From assembly GCA_022826005.1 (NCBI GenBank), contig JAJDVT010000121.1, positions 62,001-126,000 on the forward strand: a stretch of 64,000 nt of DNA. Reading direction: 5' to 3'. The notes below the pieces were generated by a model. The model ran no database searches and was not told where the DNA came from. It saw only the letters and a program-made list of their open reading frames with translations. The DNA comes from Gemmatimonadota bacterium (GTDB taxonomy: Bacteria; Gemmatimonadota; Gemmatimonadetes; Longimicrobiales; Gaopeijiaceae). Each line of letters starts with the position of its first letter. The stretch's first letter is position 1. Shown one piece after another: positions 8,161 through 16,924 of this stretch. Position numbers and translations under genes: made by a program.

Positions 8161-11100
8161 CTACGCCGCGCCCACCGGTTCCCGTTCCCGCGCGATCCGC
8201 TCCTGGATGCTCAGGATCTCGGGGCGGCGGGTGCGCATCGCGGTCACGGCGTCGACCGCCGCGCTGGTGGCCGACATCGTCGTGAGGTAGGGCACCCCGT
8301 ACGCGATGGCCGCGCGCCGCATGGCGTAGTCGTCGTACTGCGACTTCTTCCCCAGCGGCGTGTTGATCAGCAGCGCAACCTGCCCGCTCACGATCCGGTC
8401 GACGATGTGGGGACGGCCCTCGCCGACCTTGTGAATCCTTTCACAAGGGATGCCGAGCTGGTGCAGGTGGTTGCGCGTCCCGCCGGTCGCAAGTACGTGG
8501 AATCCCAGGTCGGCCAGTCGGCGAACCAGCGGCGTGACCGTGGGCTTGTCGGAGTCGTTGACGGTGACGATCACCGAAAGCGCGTCCTCTCCCTCGGGGA
8601 GCCGATTCCCCGCCGACACCTGGGCCTTGGCAAACGCCATCCCGAAGGAGTCGTCCACGCCCATGGCCTCGCCGGTCGAGCGCATCTCCGGACCCAGGAG
8701 CGTGTCCACGTCGAACCGGCTGAAGGGGAATACCGCCTCCTTGACCGCGACCCCGTTCACCTCCGGCTCCGACACCACCCCGAGGCCGGCCAGCTTTTCC
8801 CCTGCCATCAGCCGCGCCGCCAGGCGGGCCAGCGGCACGCCGGTCGCCTTCCCCACGAACGGGACCGTCCGTGACGCCCGCGGGTTCACCTCCAGCACAA
8901 ACACCTGCCCGTCCTTCACCGCGTACTGAACGTTGAGCAGACCGACGACGCCAAGCTCCAGGGCGAAGCGCTGCGTCAGCCTCCGCATCTCCTCCAACTC
9001 GGCGCGGCCCAGCAGGTAGGGCGGCAGCACACACGCCGAGTCCCCCGAATGCACCCCGGCATCCTCGATGTGCTGCATGATCCCGCCGATCACGACCTCG
9101 GTTCCGTCGCAGAGCGCATCCACGTCCGCCTCGAAGGCGTCCTCCAGGAAGCGGTCCACGAGGACCGGGTGATCCGGTGAGGCCTTGGCGGCCCGTGCGA
9201 AGTAGTCCTTCAGTGACTCCTCGTCGTAGACGATCTCCATGGCGCGACCGCCCAGCACGTACGACGGCCGCACCAGCACCGGGAAGCCGATCTCGCGTGC
9301 GATCGCAAGCGCCTCGTCCACGCTCATCGCCGTCCCGTTCGCCGGCGCCCGCGCCCCGATCCGGCGGCACACCTCCTCGAAGCGGCGCCGGTCCTCGGCC
9401 CGGTCGATCGCGTCCACCGAAGTCCCCAGGATCGGCACCCCCAGCTCTTCCAGCGGCCGCGCCAGATTCAGCGGCGTCTGCCCCCCCAGCTGCACGATCA
9501 CCCCCACCGGCCGCTCCCGCTCCACGATCTCGACCACGTCCTCCAGCGTCAGCGGCTCGAAGTACAGCTTGTCGCTCACGTCGAAGTCGGTCGACACCGT
9601 CTCCGGATTCGAGTTCACCATGATGGTCTCGAAGCCGTCTTCCTTCAGCGCCAGCACCGCCTGTACGCAGCAGTAGTCGAACTCTATCCCTTGCCCGATC
9701 CGGTTTGGCCCGCTGCCCAGGATGACGATCTTGCGCGCGTCGGTCGGATCGGACTCGTCCTCGGATTCGTAGGAGGAGTAGTAGTAGGGAGTCGCCGCGG
9801 GGAACTCGCCCGCGCAGGTGTCGACGACGTTGTACGTCGGCCGGATCCCCCACTCCCAGCGCTGCGAGCGTATGGCGGCCTCGTCCACGCCGCGCAGCGC
9901 GGCCAGCTGGGCGTCGGCGAACCCCTCGCGCTTCATTCGGCGCACCGCGGCCGCATCGAGGGACGGCAGGCCGGCGAACCAGCGTTCCAGCTCGAGGATC
10001 TGCACCAGCTGGTCGAGGAACCAGGGGTCGATGCCGGTGGCGCGGTGGAGGCGTTCGATGGAGATGCCCGCGTCCAGCGCGCGCTTGAGCTGGTATTTGC
10101 GGAAGGTGGTCGGCCTTCGCACCGCGGCGAGCAGTGCTTCCGGGTCGGCGGACTCGATCCCGTCGTCCGCGGGCGTCTGACCCGTCACCCACCCGATCCG
10201 CCCCACCTCCATCCCCCTGAGTCCCTTCTGCCACGCCGACCGGAAGGTGCGCCCAATCGCCATCGTCTCGCCCACCGCCTTCATCTGCACTCCCAGCGTG
10301 TCGTCCACGTCCGGGAACTTCTCGAAAGCGAAGCGGGGGAACTTCACCACCACGTAGTCCAGCGCGGGCTCGAACGACGCCGGCGTCGTCTTCGTGATGT
10401 CGTTGGGGAGTTCGTAGAGATGGTAGCCGACGGCCAGCTTCGCGCCCACGCGCGCAATCGGAAAGCCGGTCGCCTTGGACGCCAGCGCCGAAGAGCGGGA
10501 CACGCGGGGGTTCATCTCGACCACCAGCATCTCGCCGTCTTCAGGGTTCACCGCGAACTGGATGTTGCAGCCGCCCGCCTCGACGCCGATCTCGCGGATG
10601 ATCGCGATGGCGGCGTCGCGCATGCGCTGGTACTCCACGTCGGAGAGCGTCTGCGCTGGCGCCACGGTGATCGAATCGCCGGTGTGCACCCCCATCGCGT
10701 CGAAGTTCTCGATCGAGCAGACGATGATCACGTTGTCGAGTCCGTCGCGCACCACCTCGAGCTCGTACTCCTTCCACCCGATCACCGAGCGGTCGATGAG
10801 CACCTCCCGGATCGGGCTGGCGTCCAACCCCTTGCGCACCTGGGCCTCGAACTCGGCCAGGTTGTACGCGGTGCCGCCGCCGGTGCCCCCCAGGGTGAAG
10901 GAGGGGCGGATGATGGCCGGGTAGCCCGTGTCCTCGATGATGGTGAGCGCGTCGTCGAGGGTACGGGCGAAGCCGCCGTGGGGGACGGCGAGCCCGATGC
11001 GGTTCATCGCGGCGGTGAACTCCTCGCGGTCCTCGGCCATCTTGATCGAGCGCTCGTCGGCGCCGATCAGTTCGACCCCGTGGGCGGCCAGCACCCCCTG

Positions 11101-11412
11101 ACGGTGCAGGTCCATGGCGATGTTGAGGGCCGTCTGCCCGCCCATCGTGGGGAGCAGCGCGTCGGGCATCTCGCGTTCGATCACCCGCTCCACCCATTCG
11201 GGCGTCAGTGGCTCGATGTAGGTCCGGTCCGCCAGATCCGGGTCGGTCATGATCGTCGCCGGATTGGAGTTCACCAGGACGACCCGGTAGCCCTCCTCCT
11301 TGAGCGCGCGCACGGCCTGGGTGCCGGAATAGTCGAACTCGCAGGCCTGCCCGATGACGATGGGACCCGATCCCAGGATCAGGATCGAGTCGATGTCGGT
11401 GCGCCTGGGCAA
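8161..11412 (-). CDS. carB: Carbamoyl-phosphate synthase large subunit
   Basis: CarB makes carbamoyl phosphate from bicarbonate, ammonia (from CarA) and two ATP for pyrimidine and arginine synthesis. The 1083-residue protein begins with the family signature [20 protein letters not shown]. It has the two homologous ATP-grasp halves ([15 protein letters not shown] in the first, [15 protein letters not shown] in the second). The C-terminal methylglyoxal-synthase-like allosteric domain follows ([12 protein letters not shown]). Its start lies 8 nt after the MetS-like small gene. carA is not in the window; pyrC is 32 kb away on the other strand. Confidence 0.98.
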   Translation of the reverse strand: MPRRTDIDSILILGSGPIVIGQACEFDYSGTQAVRALKEEGYRVVLVNSNPATIMTDPDLADRTYIEPLTPEWVERVIEREMPDALLPTMGGQTALNIAMDLHRQGVLAAHGVELIGADERSIKMAEDREEFTAAMNRIGLAVPHGGFARTLDDALTIIEDTGYPAIIRPSFTLGGTGGGTAYNLAEFEAQVRKGLDASPIREVLIDRSVIGWKEYELEVVRDGLDNVIIVCSIENFDAMGVHTGDSITVAPAQTLSDVEYQRMRDAAIAIIREIGVEAGGCNIQFAVNPEDGEMLVVEMNPRVSRSSALASKATGFPIARVGAKLAVGYHLYELPNDITKTTPASFEPALDYVVVKFPRFAFEKFPDVDDTLGVQMKAVGETMAIGRTFRSAWQKGLRGMEVGRIGWVTGQTPADDGIESADPEALLAAVRRPTTFRKYQLKRALDAGISIERLHRATGIDPWFLDQLVQILELERWFAGLPSLDAAAVRRMKREGFADAQLAALRGVDEAAIRSQRWEWGIRPTYNVVDTCAGEFPAATPYYYSSYESEDESDPTDARKIVILGSGPNRIGQGIEFDYCCVQAVLALKEDGFETIMVNSNPETVSTDFDVSDKLYFEPLTLEDVVEIVERERPVGVIVQLGGQTPLNLARPLEELGVPILGTSVDAIDRAEDRRRFEEVCRRIGARAPANGTAMSVDEALAIAREIGFPVLVRPSYVLGGRAMEIVYDEESLKDYFARAAKASPDHPVLVDRFLEDAFEADVDALCDGTEVVIGGIMQHIEDAGVHSGDSACVLPPYLLGRAELEEMRRLTQRFALELGVVGLLNVQYAVKDGQVFVLEVNPRASRTVPFVGKATGVPLARLAARLMAGEKLAGLGVVSEPEVNGVAVKEAVFPFSRFDVDTLLGPEMRSTGEAMGVDDSFGMAFAKAQVSAGNRLPEGEDALSVIVTVNDSDKPTVTPLVRRLADLGFHVLATGGTRNHLHQLGIPCERIHKVGEGRPHIVDRIVSGQVALLINTPLGKKSQYDDYAMRRAAIAYGVPYLTTMSATSAAVDAVTAMRTRRPEILSIQERIAREREPVGAA

Positions 11413-11419
11413 TGTACGA

Positions 11420-11536
11420 TCAGCCGTCGGCGCTCTTCGCGGATTCCTTCCGGACCGCGGTGCGGAGAGCCATCGCGAGGCCTCCCCACACGAACGCCAC
11501 GATCACGATCATGGTGATCCAGGTTGCGGTGGTCAT
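11420..11536 (-). CDS. MetS-like small subunit of an NSS-family sodium symporter
   Basis: This is a 38-codon gene on the minus strand, ATG at 11536 and TGA at 11420-11422. The product is one transmembrane helix with a WGGL turn and a basic C-terminus (about 4-24, core [18 protein letters not shown]). This is the pattern of MetS-type proteins, tiny partners of NSS transporters such as the Corynebacterium methionine/alanine importer MetP. A good ribosome-binding site (AAGGGGA, about 9 nt upstream on the minus strand) supports translation. MetS genes normally touch their transporter. Here the only NSS gene is about 19 kb away and the neighbour is carB. Confidence 0.72.
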   Translation of the reverse strand: MTTATWITMIVIVAFVWGGLAMALRTAVRKESAKSADG

Positions 11537-11722
11537 CGGAGCTGTCCCCTTCGACTTCGCGGTGGGCTTGTGCGCGGTGGCCGCGATAAGGTGCGGAAAG
11601 GGGGGCGGCGGGGCAAGGCGGGTGTCGGGGAGGAATCCGGTTCGGGTTGCCGGTCTCGCCTGGGGTCCGCATCATTGTGGCTGGAATACACGGCGCCCGA
11701 CTCAAGAAAACGGAGAAGCCCG

Positions 11723-12247
11723 ATGATCGACGAAAGCAACACGTCCACCACTCCGAGATGGCTGCGCACGGCGGCCTGGATAGCGGTGATCTGCGCGCTG
11801 CCGCTTGGCATCGTGTACTGCGGCGAGCCCGACACGCCCGCCGCTGTCGACGATGCGACGGAAGCGCCCGGCGTGGAAACGAACGAAGCCGCACAGGCGA
11901 GCGATGGTGACGATACATCCCGCGATCGGGGGATGGCGAGGGTCAACCAGCTCCGCCGGGATCTGCGCGCCCAGGTCGCGGCAGGGGAGATTACGGGAGA
12001 GCAGGCGCGCCAGCGGATTTCCAGGGCTCTTCAGCGGCTGGAAGCTGCCGGAGGCGAGACGGCTGGCGACCGGGCGTCGGCGGATCAGGCATCCGAGGGG
12101 GACGGGATGGCGAGAATCAACTACCTCCGCCGGGATCTGCGCGCCAGGGTCGCAGCAGGTGAAATCACCGAAGAGCAGATGCGCCAGCGGGTTTCCAGGG
12201 CCCTGCAGCGGCTGGAGGCATCGCGAAGCGAGGGCGGCAACAGGTAG
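11723..12247 (+). CDS. Membrane-anchored protein with a duplicated helical module, related to the M56 tail
   Basis: The start is ATG 11723, behind GGAGAAG. The 174-residue product has a short N-terminus and one hydrophobic helix (about 15-33) ending in PLGIVYCGEPD. Two copies of a 58-residue module follow (about 70-111 and 128-170: RVNQLRRDLRAQVAAGEIT and RINYLRRDLRARVAAGEIT). Its first 50 residues align with an internal segment of the M56 protein encoded 1 kb downstream (RRLRVATWIGVVC..MPFGMLYCG..TEAP). It is therefore a paralogue of that protein's membrane anchor and tail, without the protease. The cysteine after the helix could be a lipid or disulfide site. Function unknown. Confidence 0.75.
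   Translation: MIDESNTSTTPRWLRTAAWIAVICALPLGIVYCGEPDTPAAVDDATEAPGVETNEAAQASDGDDTSRDRGMARVNQLRRDLRAQVAAGEITGEQARQRISRALQRLEAAGGETAGDRASADQASEGDGMARINYLRRDLRARVAAGEITEEQMRQRVSRALQRLEASRSEGGNR
11931..12226 (+). repeat. Intragenic tandem duplication, period 174 bp
   Basis: Two in-frame copies start at 11931 and 12105 (both GGATGGCGAG). They encode the duplicated LRRDLRA..AAGEIT..ALQRLEA module of the membrane-anchored protein. The copies differ mostly by synonymous or conservative changes, so the duplication is not recent. Confidence 0.8.
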
Positions 12248-12294
12248 AATCGTCAGCAAGGGAGACGGCGGCCGCGATCGCTGCTTGTGGCCAG

Positions 12295-12329
12295 GCGCCC
12301 GGGGTGTTTCGACGCCTCGGGCGCTTTTT
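12295..12329 (+). terminator. Intrinsic terminator with TTCG tetraloop
   Basis: A 13-bp stem opens with GCGCCCG (12295-12301) and closes with CGGGCGC (12318-12324). It is interrupted only by G-T wobbles, is capped by a TTCG loop and is followed directly by TTTTT (12325-12329). It ends the transcript of the membrane-anchored repeat protein and isolates it from the BlaI promoter that begins 4 bp later. Confidence 0.88.
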
Positions 12330-12332
12330 CGC

Positions 12333-12379
12333 TTGACAGTTACGACATTAGGTCTTAATATTACGATATGATGTCGTAA
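12333..12379 (+). promoter_or_regulatory. Promoter of blaI-M56 with two tandem operators
   Basis: A sigma-70-type promoter is visible: TTGACA (12333-12338), a 17-bp spacer and TAATAT (12356-12361). Two 19-bp near-palindromes of the form TTACGAC-N5-GTCGTAA overlap it. O1 at 12340-12358 (right arm GTCTTAA, one mismatch) fills the spacer. O2 at 12361-12379 (left arm TTACGAT, one mismatch) covers the expected transcription start. Their centres are 21 bp apart, two helical turns. Binding by the adjacent BlaI-type protein would block initiation, giving autoregulation. The link to BlaI is inferred from position and from how the family works. Confidence 0.8.
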
Positions 12380-12408
12380 CACCCCGCGGGAACGAAGGAG
12401 CGTGACCG

Positions 12409-12774
12409 GTGACGATGCCTGCCCTGCCCAATTCGGAGATGGCGGTGATGGAGTTGCTGTGGAGGAGAGGCCGGCTGCCGGCCCGGCAAATCCAGGAAGC
12501 TCTCTATCCGGATGATTCCCGCCCTCAGCACGGCACCGTGCAGAGGCTGCTGAAGCGGCTGGAGGACAAGGGGTACGTAGTCCGCGACCGCGACCTGGGT
12601 GTCAACCTCTTCTCCCCCACGCTCTCCAAGGAGACCTACGCGGGCAACCAGCTGGAGGCGCTGGCGAACCGGCTCACCGAAGGCTCGCTGGTGCCGATCA
12701 TCACCCGGCTCGTGGAGGACGACAAGCTGTCCAGCGCCGAAATCGAGCGACTCCGCGCCTTTCTGGACGAATAG
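12409..12774 (+). CDS. BlaI/MecI/CopY-family transcriptional repressor
   Basis: This 121-residue protein has the family's winged-helix DNA-binding domain (about 5-75; MAVMELLWRRGRLPARQIQ, GTVQRLLKRLEDKGYV) and a C-terminal dimerisation helix pair with the acidic SAEIERLRAFL. GTG 12409 was chosen because GAAGGAG ends 8 nt before it; ATG 12415 would be spaced too far. In BlaI/BlaR1 systems the membrane protease triggers cleavage of the repressor. Here the M56 gene follows after 84 nt, so the pair is likely a signal-transduction unit. Neither a beta-lactamase nor a penicillin-binding sensor domain is nearby, so the signal need not be a beta-lactam. Confidence 0.92.
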   Translation: MTMPALPNSEMAVMELLWRRGRLPARQIQEALYPDDSRPQHGTVQRLLKRLEDKGYVVRDRDLGVNLFSPTLSKETYAGNQLEALANRLTEGSLVPIITRLVEDDKLSSAEIERLRAFLDE

Positions 12775-12858
12775 GATGTACGGCCCGGCTGACCGGAACG
12801 TCCAGACTCGCGGCTGCGTCACTCCTTCCCGGCTCAACACCATTCCCGGAGGTCGAGC

Positions 12859-14541
12859 ATGACCAACCTTCTTCTGCAGATCGGCGGCACCAAGCTGATC
12901 CTATCGATCATCCTGGCCGGCGGGGTCTGGGTGGTACACCGGCGAGTGGGGCGCTGCGCGGTTTCCTACCCGCTCTGGTTGCTGGTGCTTATCGCGCTGC
13001 TGGCCCCGGCAGTCGTTGCGCTCCCGGTCTTCCCGGCGGTGGGAAGTGGGGCGGCCGGCTCGTCGGGGATGACGCCCGGCGGGGTTGGTGCCCTGCTGGT
13101 ATTCCTGTGGATGGCGGGCACGGCCGCGCTGCTGGGCTGGACGCTGCTGCGCGCCCTTCGCTTCCAGCACTCGCTCAAGCGGGCGGCGTGGGTGGCGCCA
13201 GCGGAACTCCAGCGGGAGGCGGCAGAGATCGGCCACAATCTCGGCATGACCCGCATCCCCGAAGTCCACACCACGAGCGCGCGAGTCTCTCCCATGGTTT
13301 GGTGGACGGGCGGGAAGGTACGGGTGCTGGTGCCGCAGTTCCTGCTCGACGCGCTCGACCGGGACGAACTGCGCGCCGTCCTCGCCCACGAACTCGCCCA
13401 CGCACGCCGCCGCGACTACCTGGTGCGGTGGCTGGAATGGCTGGCCTGCTCGGTCTTCTGGTGGAATCCGGTCGCCTGGTGGGCCCGCCGCCAGCTCCGC
13501 GTCGCCGAGGAGTGGTGCTGCGACGCGCTGGGTGTGGCCGCGCTGAGGTCCGGTCCCCGGAGCTACGCGCGGTCGCTGCTGCGCGCGATCGAGTTGATGT
13601 CGAAAGCCCGGACCGTCCGCGCCCCCGCCTTCGCCAGCGCCGCCGACCGCGGCAGCAATCCCCGGACACTGAGAAGGAGACTGGAAATGATCATGATACG
13701 GAAGACGGCCGCCCCGGCCCCGCGCCGGCTGCGCGTCGCCACCTGGATCGGCGTCGTGTGCGTGATGCCATTCGGCATGCTGTATTGCGGGTCGGCCGAC
13801 GAGCCGGAGCGCGCGCCGGCCGAGGACACGACCGAAGCCCCGCCGACGCCGCTGGCGTGGTCCGACGAAGCGTTCCTGAACGCCGAAGCAGCTGAGCTCG
13901 CCGACCAGATGCTGGCCGAGGTCGACCTTGCGGCCATTACGGCGGAACATGGGTCGCTGGGAGCCTATTTCCAGGAGAGCTTCGCCGAGATGAGAGGGGA
14001 ACTGGACGCGGAAGTGGAGGCGGGCAATATGAGCGAGGGCACCGCCGGGCAGTTCGCCGCCGTCACGGAGGAATTGGTCGACCAGCTGGTCGCCAGGGTG
14101 GATTCCCGCACGCTCAACGAGGAAGAGGCGCTGAACCAGTTCGTCCATGGCTTCGTACGGGTGCTGTCCGTCCACTTCGAGATGGAGGATGACCGGATTT
14201 CCGACGAGGAGGCCGGCAGACGCATCGAGGCGCTCCGCCGCGAGTTGCGGGAGCGGGAGAACGAGAACCGTGAGTATGCCTTGAACGAGTTCCACGAGGA
14301 GATACTGCGGATCCAGCAAGCGTTCGAGGCGATAAGCAGGAGCCTGCGGGCGCGCGATTCCGTGAACCGCGAGTATGCCGTCCTCACGCCGCCTGCGGGG
14401 GCGGGGGTTATTCCCGTGCGGAGTATCGACCTGGACCTTCGTATCGACATCACCCACTTCTGCGACGAGTGGGGCATCTGCAAGTCGGTGGATTCCCTGG
14501 AGCGCCGCAAGGATACCGGGCGCGATGCGGCTGCGGACTAG
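12859..14541 (+). CDS. M56-family (BlaR1-like) membrane metallopeptidase with unusual extracytoplasmic tail
   Basis: The 560-residue protein has N-terminal membrane helices (about 5-28, 37-58, 75-97) and a zinc-protease domain with HELAH (about 177-181) and the downstream AEEWCCD acidic motif. A last helix follows (about 290-310). The remaining 250 residues are acidic and helical (ADQMLAEV, repeated Glu/Arg-rich segments, a late CDEWGIC pair). BlaR1 has a penicillin-binding domain in this place; this protein does not, so it probably senses something else. It is cotranscribed with blaI. An internal ribosome-binding site and ATG (13674-13689) could produce a separate anchor-plus-tail form of 284 residues. 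Confidence 0.87.
   Translation: MTNLLLQIGGTKLILSIILAGGVWVVHRRVGRCAVSYPLWLLVLIALLAPAVVALPVFPAVGSGAAGSSGMTPGGVGALLVFLWMAGTAALLGWTLLRALRFQHSLKRAAWVAPAELQREAAEIGHNLGMTRIPEVHTTSARVSPMVWWTGGKVRVLVPQFLLDALDRDELRAVLAHELAHARRRDYLVRWLEWLACSVFWWNPVAWWARRQLRVAEEWCCDALGVAALRSGPRSYARSLLRAIELMSKARTVRAPAFASAADRGSNPRTLRRRLEMIMIRKTAAPAPRRLRVATWIGVVCVMPFGMLYCGSADEPERAPAEDTTEAPPTPLAWSDEAFLNAEAAELADQMLAEVDLAAITAEHGSLGAYFQESFAEMRGELDAEVEAGNMSEGTAGQFAAVTEELVDQLVARVDSRTLNEEEALNQFVHGFVRVLSVHFEMEDDRISDEEAGRRIEALRRELRERENENREYALNEFHEEILRIQQAFEAISRSLRARDSVNREYAVLTPPAGAGVIPVRSIDLDLRIDITHFCDEWGICKSVDSLERRKDTGRDAAAD
13674..13689 (+). promoter_or_regulatory. Internal Shine-Dalgarno and in-frame ATG within the M56 gene
   Basis: AAGGAGA (13674-13680) sits 6-7 nt before ATG 13687, in frame with M56. 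The bases come from the codons AGA-AGG-AGA, three rare Arg codons in a row in a genome that overwhelmingly uses CGN. The short form starting here would align from its first residues with the separate small protein at 11723. This supports real internal initiation, though the encoded RRRLEM segment is itself conserved in M56 proteins. Confidence 0.5.
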
Positions 14542-14596
14542 CGGCCTTCGTCCGATGACGCATCCCCGAGAGACCCTCGTGCTTATTCGGCCGACA

Positions 14597-14635
14597 TGTA
14601 AAGAGAACCTTACAGAATGTAATGTTCTCCATACT
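14597..14635. promoter_or_regulatory. 39-bp double operator, copy A
   Basis: Half-sites TGTAA (14597), TTACA (14610), TGTAA (14618) and a degenerate ATACT (14631) lie at spacings 8, 3 and 8. The first three are perfect. The element ends 12 nt before the GTG start of the FGE-fold lipoprotein gene. It is one of five such elements in the window. Confidence 0.72.
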
Positions 14636-14647
14636 GTTTCGGGGCTC

Positions 14648-15538
14648 GTGACTGTGCTCTTCGTCGCTCCTGTGATGGCATTCGCGACATCCGGGTGCAC
14701 GGGAGCGTCGCCCCAGCCGAGGGTTGCGCCCGGGCATGAAGTGGGAGAGGTGTTCCGCGACTGCGCCACGTGCCCGGAGATGGTCGTGGTGCCCTCCGGC
14801 ACCGTCCTGCTGGGAACACCGAAGTCGCAGGTGCCGCCGGGAGTGGGGCGCGGTTCGGAAGCACAGCGGTGGGCTCCGATCGACGCCGCCTTCGCGGCGG
14901 GTGTGTACGAGGTGACTTTCGCGGAGTGGGACGCCTGTGTGGAGGCAGGCGGCTGCAGGGGCTATTCGCCGCGCGACGGGGGCTGGGGCCGCGGCACCCG
15001 GCCGGTGATCAATGTGAACTTCCGGGATGCCGTGGCGTATGCCCGGTGGCTGTCGGAAACAACCGGTCACGACTACCGGCTGCCGACCGAGGCGGAATGG
15101 GAACACGCGGCGAGGGCCGGATCACGGACCCTGCGCTTCTGGGGTGACGAGGAAGCGGAGCAATGCCGCTATGCGAACGGCTACGACGCGACCGGATTCG
15201 CCGCGAAACCACATCCGATTGCGAGACCAGCCGACTGCGAGGACGGTTACGCCTGGACGGCGCCGGTGGGCTCGTTCGCGCCGAATCCCTTCGGGCTGCA
15301 CGATGTCCTGGGCAATGTGAAGGAGTGGAACAACGACTGTTGGCGCCACCCGGCCAAACCGGCCAACGTCATCGACCTGCTGGGGTGGTTCTGCATAAAC
15401 GGCCGCGTGACGAGGGGGGGAGCCTGGGGTTCGATTCCGAGCCTGTTGCGATCAGCGTGGCGGGGCGCACCGAGTGGGGGCACGCGGAGCAGCGCGATCG
15501 GGTTTCGGGTCGTACGCACACTGGACCCGTCTTCCTGA
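14648..15538 (+). CDS. FGE/SUMF1-fold lipoprotein, probably non-catalytic
   Basis: The GTG start at 14648 gives a lipoprotein signal (hydrophobic VTVLFVAPVMAFATSG followed by Cys, about residue 18). Starting further upstream would place the 39-bp operator inside the coding region. The mature part is a formylglycine-generating-enzyme/SUMF1 fold: MVVVPSGTVLLG, YEVTFAEWDACV, RPVINVNFRDAVAYARWLS, YRLPTEAEWEHAAR, NPFGLHDVLGNVKEW, RGGAWG and IGFRVVR. The paired catalytic cysteines expected after the GG(S/A)W motif are absent (GSIPSLLRSAWRGA), so sulfatase maturation is unlikely. A carbohydrate-binding or structural envelope role fits better. Its stop overlaps the next ATG (TGATG). Confidence 0.82.
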   Translation: MTVLFVAPVMAFATSGCTGASPQPRVAPGHEVGEVFRDCATCPEMVVVPSGTVLLGTPKSQVPPGVGRGSEAQRWAPIDAAFAAGVYEVTFAEWDACVEAGGCRGYSPRDGGWGRGTRPVINVNFRDAVAYARWLSETTGHDYRLPTEAEWEHAARAGSRTLRFWGDEEAEQCRYANGYDATGFAAKPHPIARPADCEDGYAWTAPVGSFAPNPFGLHDVLGNVKEWNNDCWRHPAKPANVIDLLGWFCINGRVTRGGAWGSIPSLLRSAWRGAPSGGTRSSAIGFRVVRTLDPSS

Positions 15539-16884
15539 TGGGAAGGGACGCTCCCTTCGACCCGGTGCTCGTCGCCGCTGTGCTCGCCTCGGCGGTTTCC
15601 GCGGGGTGTGACCGCGCGTCTCCCGGCGCGGACGCCGGCTCGCCGCCCGGGTTCACCGTGCGGGACTCCGCCGGGATCGAGATCGTCGAGAACCACGCCC
15701 CGGAGTACCCGCCCGGGCAGTTCTGGACGCTCGACGCCGAGCCCGAGATCGTGCTGGGCGGGGGTGCAGGCGGCGGCGAGGCGCCTCCGGGTGGCGGGGC
15801 GGCCCAGGACTCGGCGCAGCTGATCTGGGAGGTCGTGGGGATCGCGCGGCTGGAAGACGGGAGGGTGGCCGTTCTCTCCCAGGGAAACCAACAGCTCTAC
15901 CTTTTCGAACCTTCAGGTGAGCTGTCCACGGTCATCGGGCGCCGCGGCGAGGGGCCCGGCGAATTCGACCGTCCTCAACTCCTTCAGTACCTGGCCCCGG
16001 ATACCCTGGTGGTGTGGGACTACTGGTTTGCCCCGGCAAGCTACTTCGACACCGGCGGCACGCTTCTGGAGGAACGGTCGATCGATCTCCTGAAGTTGAT
16101 GGCACGCGTCCCCGGGACCACTGCCGAATCGCAGGTGATCCCATTTGTGAACGGCTCGTTCGTGGTCCTCGGAGGGGAGGAGCCGACATCACCCCCGCCG
16201 GCAGGCACCTTTTACAGACCTCCGGTTGATCTCGCTCTGGTGGACAGCATGTACGCGGCGCACCCACTCGGGTCCTGGGCAGTGTGGCAGATCTGGATTC
16301 CGCGAGCCACTGCAAACGGGGATGACGCGTTTCTCATGATCTTTCTCGTCGACCTGCACATCGCGACCGGGGGTGATCCGCCTTCCATCTACATCGGCGA
16401 GGGCGACCGAAACGACATCTACCAGTTCTCGCAGGAGGGCAGCTTGTTGAGGATCATTCGCCGCGCGGCGGGTCCGGTGCCGGTATCGGACAGGGGCCAC
16501 GAGTCGTGGCTGGCGATGCTGGAGGCGTTGGACGGCGGGTTCTCGGAAGACGCATTCGGGATGAGCTGGGAGGAACTCACCCGCGGGATGCCCCGGAGGG
16601 AGATCTACCCGCCCGTGGCCGGTCTGGCTGTCGACGCGGACGGGCACCTGTGGGTCCGCGAATGGTCGGCCGCCGAACCGGGTATGCCCGACCAATGGAG
16701 CGTGTTCAGCCCGGACGGACGGTGGCTGGGAGTCGTTCGCGGCGTTCCGGATCTGTTCCTTTGCCACCAGCGCATAAGCCCCTGCTGGGTCGACCGTGAC
16801 CTCCTGCTTGCCGTCAGGCGGGACGAACTCGGGGTGGAGAGGGTGGAGGGCTACCGGATCCGCCGGGATGGGGAGGGGCCGTGA
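15538..16884 (+). CDS. Six-bladed beta-propeller lipoprotein, first copy
   Basis: The ATG at 15538 overlaps the FGE-fold gene's stop. A signal peptide ending in AVSAG-C (about residue 24) predicts lipid anchoring. The mature protein has the Gemmatimonadota-type opening FTVRDSAGIEIVENHAPEY, then a 6-bladed beta-propeller of about 400 residues with repeated DGRVAVLSQGNQQLYLFEPSG-like strands (each cut here below twenty residues). It ends ELGVERVEGYRIRR. This family has no assigned biochemical function. The propeller probably faces the periplasm or cell surface and binds a ligand or partner protein. It is close in sequence to the next gene, so a tandem duplication is likely. Confidence 0.82.
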   Translation: MGRDAPFDPVLVAAVLASAVSAGCDRASPGADAGSPPGFTVRDSAGIEIVENHAPEYPPGQFWTLDAEPEIVLGGGAGGGEAPPGGGAAQDSAQLIWEVVGIARLEDGRVAVLSQGNQQLYLFEPSGELSTVIGRRGEGPGEFDRPQLLQYLAPDTLVVWDYWFAPASYFDTGGTLLEERSIDLLKLMARVPGTTAESQVIPFVNGSFVVLGGEEPTSPPPAGTFYRPPVDLALVDSMYAAHPLGSWAVWQIWIPRATANGDDAFLMIFLVDLHIATGGDPPSIYIGEGDRNDIYQFSQEGSLLRIIRRAAGPVPVSDRGHESWLAMLEALDGGFSEDAFGMSWEELTRGMPRREIYPPVAGLAVDADGHLWVREWSAAEPGMPDQWSVFSPDGRWLGVVRGVPDLFLCHQRISPCWVDRDLLLAVRRDELGVERVEGYRIRRDGEGP

Positions 16885-16924
16885 GGGCGCGGTGGAGACC
16901 GCACGAGGCTCTCCCGCCGGGAAA

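Noticed and set aside
9691-11517. Long plus-strand frame across carB
   Set aside because: Shadow of carB, whose sense translation is unmistakable from end to end.
12901-14802. A 633-codon frame antisense to the M56 gene
   Set aside because: The sense strand has HELAH, a ribosome-binding site and operon context; the antisense product has no recognisable domain.
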